Below are positions 57,412 through 64,000 of a stretch of 64,000 nucleotides of DNA, piece by piece. The DNA comes from Planctomycetota bacterium (GTDB taxonomy: Bacteria; Planctomycetota; J058; JAJDCP01), in assembly GCA_029260765.1 (NCBI GenBank), contig JAJDCP010000003.1, forward strand, positions 1 to 64,000. Direction: 5' to 3'. How positions within the stretch are numbered: position 1 is the first letter of the stretch; every line of letters begins with the position of its first letter. A program made the translations under genes and the position numbers. The notes beneath the pieces were generated by a model, which saw only the letters and a program-made list of their open reading frames with translations, searched no databases and was not told the DNA's origin.

Positions 57412-60210
57412 ATGCGCGGCAAGGAAACTCTGATCGGCCTGCTCCTGGGACTCCTGGCCCTGGCAGGTCTGTTCCTCCTACGCCCGTCTCCGAAGCCGGA
57501 GGCGGACCCGGAACGCGAGCAGCGCCACCCGGTGGAGCAACCCCGAGAGCCCCAGCAGGCCGATGAACCCGCCCCGGCGCAGCCCGCCGCTGCACCGATC
57601 AGCGATCCGCCCCCTGCGGAGGAACCCGCGCCGGTCGCGGCCGTCCCTGCCGCCGAAGAGATCCCCCTCCCCGAGCTCCCGCCTGTACAGCTGCCATCCG
57701 TCACCGGCGTCACGCTGCGAGGCACTGTGACGGCAGACCAGCAGCCCCTCGGACAGGTTGAGCTGGTGCTGCTTCCCCCATCCAACGACAAGCGGAAACA
57801 GAGGCCCCCGCCCCTGGCCAGCACCTCAACAGACGCCCTGGGCAACTACCGTTTTCTCGGGCTGGAGGGTGGCACCAACCTGGTCTTGGAGGTCCGGACT
57901 GAGGCACACGTCAACCAACGTGCCACGGTCCAACTGCCCAAGAGCGGTGAGTTGGTGCGCGACTTCCAACTTCTACCGGGCAGCCAGCTGAACGGCTGGG
58001 TTCGGGACAAAGCCGGCCGGGGACTCGCCGGTATGTTGGTCGAGGCCGCAGGCAAACAGAACCCCAACACGGTGGCTGTTTCCCAGCAAGACGGCAGCTT
58101 CCAGCTGAACGGCCTGCCCCTGAGCGGACAGTACATCACGGCCCGCGATCCTGAAGGGGTCTTCGTCAGCCCCGGCTATCAGAGCGTCAGCGTCGGGGCG
58201 TATGACCTGTTGCTGGTGATGCTCCGTGCGGCAAGCCTGCACGGGCAGGTCAGCGACACCGCCGGCCGTCCCCTGGCCTCGGTCCGGATCGGCATCCAAG
58301 CCGCAAAAGAATACGTCCCCTCCCGCTTCACCCACTCGGACAGTCTCGGGGGCTTCGTGTTCTCGAGCCTGCAGGCCGGAGACTACACGCTGACCGCGGC
58401 CACACCCGGCTATGCCGAGCTCAGCGCGTCGGGCATCGAGGTGGAAGAAGAACGGGAGACCTGGCTCGACGTGGTGTTGGAGCGCGGCGCGACCCTGCGC
58501 GGGCAGGTGGTCGACTCGTTCGGAGATGCCGTGGAAGGTGTGGCGGTGGTCCGCGTGCCGAGCACCATGCAGAGTTGGGGCAGCAAAGCCGACAGCTATG
58601 TGGAGGAAAACGTCCGCTCTCTGGGACCGGCAGTCGGCAGCGAGGAGGCAGAGGCCCCCGCGCTTCCCGAACAGTTCCTCGGCCTGATCTTCGACCATAC
58701 CGGCGCCGATGGCCGCTTTGTGCTCGCAGGCCTGGGCGATGGCAGCCACCGCCTGCTGGCCCTCTCCGACGACTTCCCGACGGGCCGGGCCACGGTCGTG
58801 GTGCGTGACGGTTCCGACCCCGAGCCGCTGCTCTTCGAGCTACAGTCCGCGGGCAGCGTCGCGGGCCAGATTGTGGACGAAATGGGACGACCCGTGGCCG
58901 GCGCCCGGGTGGTGGCCAGCGGTAGCCTGCGGCTCGGCAACGAGGCCATCAGCGACGCATCCGGCCACTACCAGATCACCCGCCTGGGCGCGGGGCTCAC
59001 CACGATCACCGCCTACGAGGCCGGAGGAGGGCCCAGGAAGAACCAGCGCTCGGTCAGCGCAGAGGTGGAGATCCTGCTCGCCGAAGAGGCCTCCCTGGAC
59101 CTGCGTTTCAGCGCGGGCGTCGAGGTGCGCGGGCGCCTTGTGCGAGGAGGGCAGCCGCAGGCCTCAACCTCCATCTTGTTCAACCTCGTCGAAGCTACTC
59201 GCGCGTCCGACGAAGACCTGAACCGGGGCACAACCACCGACGAGGCCGGACGCTTCACGCTTGCGCATATGGAACCCGGAAGCTATCAGGTGCTGGTCTT
59301 CAGCGGAGGCAAGGAGACGACCGTGTTGAGCGCGACGATTCCCGCGGGCTCGCCGGTGGTCGAGCTGCCCGATCTGGTCATGCCTCTGACCCGCTTGTCC
59401 GGTGTGGTCGTGGACGCCGCCAGCGGTGAGCCTCTGAAATCCGTCGGTGTCGGATTGCGGGTCGCCGGGTCCCTCGAAGCTGCTGGCGGGCATTGGATGG
59501 ACGACCTGGCGGGTTACTCGCTGACCACACCCGAGGGTGAGTTCGAACTCATTGGTATGGGGAGCGGTTCCTTTTCATTGCAAGTCAGGAACCAGGGCTA
59601 CATTCCCTGGTGGCAAGACCTGCAGCTACTCGAAGGCGCCGAGCTGACGGGCATGCGGATCGCCCTGGAGCGAGGCCTCAGCCTGCAAGGCTCAGTGCTC
59701 CTGCCCGACGGGACCCCGACTCCCACCCGGGTCATCGGCCGCTGCCTCGACGACGACGCCGCGGCCCCAGCCCTGTCGGTCAGCGGCAGCTTCTCTGCCG
59801 ATGGCAGCTATCAGCTGGCTGGGCTGGTGCCCAGTCGGCGCTACGCCATCTGGGCCGCCCGCCCGGGTTTCGCCCCCGCCCGGGTCGTGGTGCAGCCGAA
59901 CGCGGACGCCGACCTCGACCTCGAGCTCGGCGAAGCTTGCAGCTTGCAGCTGACGGTCAGCGAGAACGGCCAGCCGGTGGCAGGGGCCCAGGCCTGGCTG
60001 TTCTTCCCTGACGGCGCGACAGCCGTGCCCCCCGGGACCGATGCCTGGCCCACCGCCACCTCGACCAGCGGTACATTGCAGCTCGAGGACCTGGCCGCGG
60101 GGAACTACCGCGTCTTCATCTCGACCGACTCCCACCAGCTGGAGCGCCCAGTGCTTGTGACACAGAACCAAGTCACAGAGCTGCATGTGGACCTGGGAAC
60201 GACGGAGTAG
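57412..60210 (+). CDS. Membrane-anchored protein with nine carboxypeptidase-regulatory-like repeats
   Basis: 932 residues from the ATG at 57412. A single N-terminal helix (about residues 7-24, no cleavage or lipobox) anchors the chain, followed by a Pro/Glu/Ala linker. Nine CarboxypepD_reg-type beta-sandwich units then follow, each opening with a G-x-V-x-D-x-x-G-x-P-L-like strand, for example LRGTVTADQQPLGQVEL, LHGQVSDTAGRPLASVRI, VAGQIVDEMGRPVAGARVV and LSGVVVDAASGEPLKSVGV. Such stalks are seen in surface and periplasmic proteins; no catalytic domain is present. It has its own strong promoter with an overlapping palindrome. Confidence 0.82.
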   Translation: MRGKETLIGLLLGLLALAGLFLLRPSPKPEADPEREQRHPVEQPREPQQADEPAPAQPAAAPISDPPPAEEPAPVAAVPAAEEIPLPELPPVQLPSVTGVTLRGTVTADQQPLGQVELVLLPPSNDKRKQRPPPLASTSTDALGNYRFLGLEGGTNLVLEVRTEAHVNQRATVQLPKSGELVRDFQLLPGSQLNGWVRDKAGRGLAGMLVEAAGKQNPNTVAVSQQDGSFQLNGLPLSGQYITARDPEGVFVSPGYQSVSVGAYDLLLVMLRAASLHGQVSDTAGRPLASVRIGIQAAKEYVPSRFTHSDSLGGFVFSSLQAGDYTLTAATPGYAELSASGIEVEEERETWLDVVLERGATLRGQVVDSFGDAVEGVAVVRVPSTMQSWGSKADSYVEENVRSLGPAVGSEEAEAPALPEQFLGLIFDHTGADGRFVLAGLGDGSHRLLALSDDFPTGRATVVVRDGSDPEPLLFELQSAGSVAGQIVDEMGRPVAGARVVASGSLRLGNEAISDASGHYQITRLGAGLTTITAYEAGGGPRKNQRSVSAEVEILLAEEASLDLRFSAGVEVRGRLVRGGQPQASTSILFNLVEATRASDEDLNRGTTTDEAGRFTLAHMEPGSYQVLVFSGGKETTVLSATIPAGSPVVELPDLVMPLTRLSGVVVDAASGEPLKSVGVGLRVAGSLEAAGGHWMDDLAGYSLTTPEGEFELIGMGSGSFSLQVRNQGYIPWWQDLQLLEGAELTGMRIALERGLSLQGSVLLPDGTPTPTRVIGRCLDDDAAAPALSVSGSFSADGSYQLAGLVPSRRYAIWAARPGFAPARVVVQPNADADLDLELGEACSLQLTVSENGQPVAGAQAWLFFPDGATAVPPGTDAWPTATSTSGTLQLEDLAAGNYRVFISTDSHQLERPVLVTQNQVTELHVDLGTTE

Positions 60211-60252
60211 TGCCGTAGCGCGATTTTTCGGGACAGGCCGCAGCCCACCGCC

Positions 60253-61329
60253 TCATCCCAGCCAGGGCACGCGATGGTCTACCCCCAGGCTGGCCAGGCA
60301 GTCGACTCCCAGCTCGACTTCGAGCGCTCCCGCCCCCGACTTCAGCTGCTGGGACTCCAGCTTCTGCAGGCCGAGCAGCCGCCAGGTGAAGGTCTCGGGC
60401 AGCCGCCCCCCAGCGCCACAGCTCTTGCTGCGATGGCGCACGCTGAGGCCCCGCGCGGCCGTCCCTTCGAGCTGCGGGACCCAGATCGTGAAGGAGGTGT
60501 GCTGGCCTTCCAGCTGTGAGCCGCAGAAGTCGTAGAACAGGCGGTAGGACTTACCTGCGATGCTCGCATCGACGGTCATCGTGAACTGCAGAAAGACACA
60601 CGCCACCGTCTGGTAGGTGTCGTGAATCCCCGCCCGCAGGATGTGCTCGTCCGCCTGTTTGCGGGCCTGCTGACGTTGGATCTCGACCAGGTCCAGCGAA
60701 CAGCCCCGTCCTTCGGCGGCCGCCGCCTCGGCCTGCTTGTGGGCCTCGGTGAGCGCCGCTTCATGGTTCGCCTTCCAGCGCTCTTCTTCCCGCTCGGCGG
60801 CCCGCACCCGACGGACTTCGCTGGTCGCCTCGATGGCGCGGCGCAACGCGGTCTGCTGCGCGTTGAGGCCGGCTTCGACCTCCTTACGCAAGGAAGAGAA
60901 GTCCCCCTCGCTGGCGCGCAGGGCGGCGAGCTTGTCTGCCAGCGCCGATCCCTCGAGCAGCTTGCGACGTTCACGCCGCACCAGCCGCCGACAGCGCCGG
61001 TAGACGCCTTCGTTGAGGCGGGTGATACGCCCCAGCTCGGTCGTGATCCCGTGGTTGATCGCCGCGGCCGGGTCGGCGCACAGTGCGTCCAAGCGCCGCA
61101 GGAAACGCGTCCACTCCGGGCGCCCGGGGTCGTCGCGCTCGAGCAACGGGCCGAGGTTGGAGACGTGGCGCAAGAAGTCGCCCCGCAGCGTGCTGTTCAG
61201 GTCTGAGGGGACCACTGGGGGCCGGCCCAGCTCCGGTGGGGGCGCGATCTGTTTGCGGTCGAAGCTGTCGAGCAGCCGAGCGGCGGCGAAACTGCCGGCC
61301 GTACTGCCTGTCGCGGTGCTACTGGTCAT
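60253..61329 (-). CDS. Helical protein of unknown function, partner of the right-edge gene
   Basis: 358 residues from the ATG at 61329 (GAGGAGACATC just upstream). No signal peptide. Residues about 90-230 are long Arg/Glu/Ala helices, likely coiled coil (LVRRERRKLLEGSALADKLAALRA, VRRVRAAEREEERWKANHEA); the C-terminal 120 residues are beta-rich with YRLFYDFCGSQLEG, FTIWVPQLEG and a terminal ELGVDCLASLGVDHRVPWLG. No family recognised. It lies 36 bp after the large hydrophobic-core protein and is surely co-transcribed; it could be a chaperone, adaptor or immunity-like partner. Confidence 0.65.
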   Translation of the reverse strand: MTSSTATGSTAGSFAAARLLDSFDRKQIAPPPELGRPPVVPSDLNSTLRGDFLRHVSNLGPLLERDDPGRPEWTRFLRRLDALCADPAAAINHGITTELGRITRLNEGVYRRCRRLVRRERRKLLEGSALADKLAALRASEGDFSSLRKEVEAGLNAQQTALRRAIEATSEVRRVRAAEREEERWKANHEAALTEAHKQAEAAAAEGRGCSLDLVEIQRQQARKQADEHILRAGIHDTYQTVACVFLQFTMTVDASIAGKSYRLFYDFCGSQLEGQHTSFTIWVPQLEGTAARGLSVRHRSKSCGAGGRLPETFTWRLLGLQKLESQQLKSGAGALEVELGVDCLASLGVDHRVPWLG

Positions 61330-61365
61330 GATGTCTCCTCCAGGGCTGCATCGTTTTCTCTGCGC

Positions 61366-64000
61366 TCAATCGCCGCGGTAGCCGTCGTCCATTCCCCAGC
61401 GTCCTTCGGGCCGGCCTTCGGTCTTGCTCTGGAACAGGACCATCGCCGGGCAACCGCCGCTCTTGCGGGCCTGCAGCTGGACTTTTTTCCACTTCGACTT
61501 CCAGGGTTGCTTGAAGTCCTTATCGAAAGGCTTGGTGACCTCCAGGTAGAGCTCGCAGTTGTTGCCGTCGAGCTCGATAAACCCTTCGAGGCTCTTCGCC
61601 AGCGCATCGACGTCGAACTGGATCTCATAGGCCGGGTAGCCGCCGACGTGGCGCACGGCCACCGTGCGCCCTCGGGCCCCGGCGTCACAGGGGAACTTGG
61701 CCGGATCGACCTCGATCTCGAAGCTCTTCTGGCCCTTGTACGGCACGTCGTCGTCGTTTCCGAAGTCGGCGCCGATGCCGTCGCATTCGCGGAAACGCAA
61801 CAGCAGCTTCTCACTGCGGAACCAGCGCAGGCTGACGGTGCGGCTGTAGAGGGCTGTGGCCCACGGTCCCGCCGACCGCCGGTCTACCCGACGCTGGCTG
61901 ATGTCCCGGTAGGCCGCCAGCTCGGCGCTGTGGGTTTCTTCGCTGTAGATCTCGAGGTGGCCCAGGCTCTCGTACCAGTTCCACATCAGCTGCTCTTTCT
62001 CGAGCTCTTCCTGGTTGCACCAGGCGTAGATCATCACGCCGATGGCGACCAAAGCAGCCCCGATCGCCAGGGGTACGCCGATGCCGCTGCTCGCGGTCAC
62101 GCCGGCGAAAGCCAGCAGCGACATGGTCGAGCCCACCAGGCCCACCATCGCCGCTCCCAGGGAGACGGCATCGAGTGTGTTCTGCAACGCGTAGCCCTGA
62201 CTGTGGGAGTTCCCAAAGTCGATCACCGCCAGCACCACGCCCAGCGCATCGCCCAACACCCCGATGGCCTTGAGGGTGCTGCGGAAGCCCGCCCAGGAGC
62301 CGGCCCGCAGGGCTTCATCGCTCAGCTCTCTGCCCAGGCGCGAGAGCACCATGCGCCCCAGCGGGACCGCAACATCTTCGATGGCGGCGAGGATCGCGCA
62401 CATCTCGCTGGTGGCCTGGCCGACCACGTAGAAGGTGTCGCGGCCGGCATGTCTCTCGGCGACCTGGCTCAAACTGTAGAGGCCCAGCCCGATGCTGACG
62501 ATGCCGAAGGCGGCATCGACCTTGCCGGGAGGGGCGGACAGACCCTGCTGGATGTTCTCCATCGACTGTTGCAGGTTTTTGATGGCGGATGAGACCCCCT
62601 GCTTGATCTCAGGCATCGCCTGGCCGATGGTGCCGCCCTTCAACTTGCGGAAGAACTCGCAGCCCAGCCAGTCCAGATTTTTCAGCGGGGCCAGCAGCTT
62701 CGCCAGCTCGGAGAACACGCTCACCCCCTGCTTGGTCGGGCCGCCCAAAGCCTTGAGAAGGCTGACGATGGGGAAATTTTTGGGGAAGCTGCCGGGCTCG
62801 GCGCTGCCGAACAAGCGGGCGCGTTGCTCGGGATCGAGGGAGTTGGCCAGCAGCTCGGCCCCGACGTCGAGGAATTCGAGATAGGCCTCGAAACGGCTCC
62901 GGGCGACGGCGCGCTCGGCTTCGGGCACCAGCACATCGAGCAGAGCGCCCCAGCCGTGCATCAGCTGGGCAACGTCGTCGGAGAAACGGCTCTTCAGCAG
63001 ACCGCCGTAGGCATAGACCAGCGTGCGGTCGAAGCGCTCACGTAGCTCGGCATCTGCGAGGATCTTCCCCAGGTCTGCCTGCAGCAGGTTCTTCCGCAGC
63101 TTGGCGACCGACTCTTTGTCGACCAGGCACTCGACGTCCGTGCCCGGATCGAGGGTCAGCAACACCGCGCGCCACATCAGCAGCTCGGCGCGCGCGAGCG
63201 GATCGCCCAGCTCAGCGAGGAAGTCGTGCGGGAACAGTTTTTTCTGCCCGAAGGGGAAACCTGGCGGAGGTAGGGACACATAGATCAGGCGTTGCCCGCT
63301 GCCCGAGGCAAAGGGGTCGCTGCCGTAGGTCCATGAAAGGCGGGCCCCTTCGGCGACGCGCTCTTTGAGGGCTTCGCTCAGGCGTTGATAGGCAGCGTGT
63401 AGACCGAGCAGATAGCGGACGCGGATCACCTTGCGCACCAAGCGGATGCGCTGCGCCCTTCCCAGGGAGATCCCCAACACATCGTGCAGCGGCTGCGTCT
63501 GCGCGGCCAGCTCAAAATAGGCGTCCAGCAGGCCCGGGCCCTGTTCGCCCGCAAAGGCCAGGCTGACGGCGAGGTGGTCTTCTTCGGCGGGTTTCTCGCT
63601 AGCAAGGAACTTCTGTAGACTGCGGACTCGGCCGTGCATGCCCAGTACGGCTTGCTCGACTTCACAGTTCCTCTGGCTACAACGCGAGGCGCTGCGTGGC
63701 AAGCCCACTGAGTAGCTCCGCTGCAAGAGAGCCTGGTCATGCAGATCGAAGAAGGCCTGCTCTACTGCGCCGCGTTGTTCTTTGAGCCAGCTGGCGTGGG
63801 CGGGTTTCAGCCGGACCGACGAGCTGGACGCGGGCCCGTATTTCTTCTCGATGCCATGCTGGTACATCATCGCCCGACCCAGCGCGGCGTCGCCGTAGCG
63901 GCAAGGGATCCGCTTATTGAGGCCCAGCGTTTTCGCGGCCTTCTCGGAGCAGGCCTTGGCGATCGCGTCGATCATCTGCTTGCGGCTGGCATCGAGGCGC
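61366..64000 (-). CDS. Large protein with central membrane-inserting segment, N-terminus outside the window
   Basis: At least 877 residues; the frame is still open at 64000, so the start lies outside and the ATG at 63975 is probably internal. The N-terminal 450 residues are soluble and helical (Leu/Ala/Glu-rich). A very hydrophobic Gly/Ala block at about 62020-62220 (LGAAMVGLVGSTMSLLAFAG, GVPLAIGAALVAIGVMIYAW) provides two or three membrane helices. A polar C-terminal domain of about 200 residues follows (FEIEVDPAKFPCDAGARGR, YEIQFDVDALAKSLEGFIELD). Soluble-hydrophobic-soluble layout without a signal peptide is seen in pore-forming effectors and contractile-injection cargo, but no specific domain is recognised. 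Confidence 0.65.
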   Translation of the reverse strand, partial: RLDASRKQMIDAIAKACSEKAAKTLGLNKRIPCRYGDAALGRAMMYQHGIEKKYGPASSSSVRLKPAHASWLKEQRGAVEQAFFDLHDQALLQRSYSVGLPRSASRCSQRNCEVEQAVLGMHGRVRSLQKFLASEKPAEEDHLAVSLAFAGEQGPGLLDAYFELAAQTQPLHDVLGISLGRAQRIRLVRKVIRVRYLLGLHAAYQRLSEALKERVAEGARLSWTYGSDPFASGSGQRLIYVSLPPPGFPFGQKKLFPHDFLAELGDPLARAELLMWRAVLLTLDPGTDVECLVDKESVAKLRKNLLQADLGKILADAELRERFDRTLVYAYGGLLKSRFSDDVAQLMHGWGALLDVLVPEAERAVARSRFEAYLEFLDVGAELLANSLDPEQRARLFGSAEPGSFPKNFPIVSLLKALGGPTKQGVSVFSELAKLLAPLKNLDWLGCEFFRKLKGGTIGQAMPEIKQGVSSAIKNLQQSMENIQQGLSAPPGKVDAAFGIVSIGLGLYSLSQVAERHAGRDTFYVVGQATSEMCAILAAIEDVAVPLGRMVLSRLGRELSDEALRAGSWAGFRSTLKAIGVLGDALGVVLAVIDFGNSHSQGYALQNTLDAVSLGAAMVGLVGSTMSLLAFAGVTASSGIGVPLAIGAALVAIGVMIYAWCNQEELEKEQLMWNWYESLGHLEIYSEETHSAELAAYRDISQRRVDRRSAGPWATALYSRTVSLRWFRSEKLLLRFRECDGIGADFGNDDDVPYKGQKSFEIEVDPAKFPCDAGARGRTVAVRHVGGYPAYEIQFDVDALAKSLEGFIELDGNNCELYLEVTKPFDKDFKQPWKSKWKKVQLQARKSGGCPAMVLFQSKTEGRPEGRWGMDDGYRGD

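Overview
The window is GC-rich, densely coded chromosomal DNA from a Gram-negative, lipid A-making bacterium. BamA, an OmpH/Skp-like chaperone, LpxA, LpxC and many lipoprotein or Sec signal peptides all point to an outer membrane. The lineage is not clearly proteobacterial. An LpxC-FabZ-type fusion, secreted squalene-cyclase-fold and carboxypeptidase-regulatory-repeat proteins, and several large secreted families I cannot name suggest a Planctomycetota/PVC-like or similarly deep lineage. That placement is tentative. GTG and TTG starts, 4-8 bp gene overlaps and TTGACA-N17 promoters are common. No CRISPR array, insertion sequence, prophage or rRNA was seen.

Layout. 1-5.7 kb: a frameshifted small membrane protein, an SGNH hydrolase with a LysM tail, a two-domain M16 peptidase and a methyltransferase. 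5.7-11.4 kb: an oligopeptide ABC operon (oppA-B-C-D type, one ATPase) ending in two YceK-like lipoproteins. 11.5-15.6 kb: a lipoprotein-pilT-FHA/isochorismatase-like operon from a near-consensus promoter, then a second YceK-like pair. 15.6-20.6 kb: a TSUP permease, an Ala/Lys-rich coiled-coil protein with duplicated APEHY motifs, ApbE, PCMT and a trypsin-like protease. 20.6-24.9 kb: a phospholipid operon (plsB, gpsA, App1-like phosphatase) plus a thiopurine-methyltransferase-like gene. 25-27.5 kb: a SpoU methyltransferase, a GspE/PilB ATPase and an unknown gene. Then tRNA-Lys and tRNA-Glu.

28-46 kb is the housekeeping core, almost all on the minus strand: glmU-prs-rplY-pth-rpsF-rplI, dnaB-bamA-ompH-lpxC-lpxA-(Gfo/Idh oxidoreductase), rpsB-tsf, pyrH-frr and uppS. 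It covers UDP-GlcNAc supply, translation, replication, outer-membrane assembly and lipid A. A membrane-protein/winged-helix-regulator pair sits between frr and uppS. Two matching 17-bp operator-like palindromes (ACTTT-N7-AAAGT) lie beside it: one over the pair's own, apparently leaderless, promoter and one just upstream of uppS. This is the best candidate for an undescribed regulatory unit here.

46-64 kb is more accessory: rex, a metal-site-less MBL-fold protein, tRNA-Arg, a vWA-like secreted protein with a tiny partner, a decayed gene, a squalene-cyclase-fold secreted protein, two giant tandem secreted paralogues, two sulfotransferases facing each other, and a membrane-anchored nine-repeat protein driven by a near-consensus promoter overlapped by a perfect palindrome. 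At the right edge a large protein with a hydrophobic core (cut by the window) is paired with a helical partner, an arrangement that could be an effector or toxin module.
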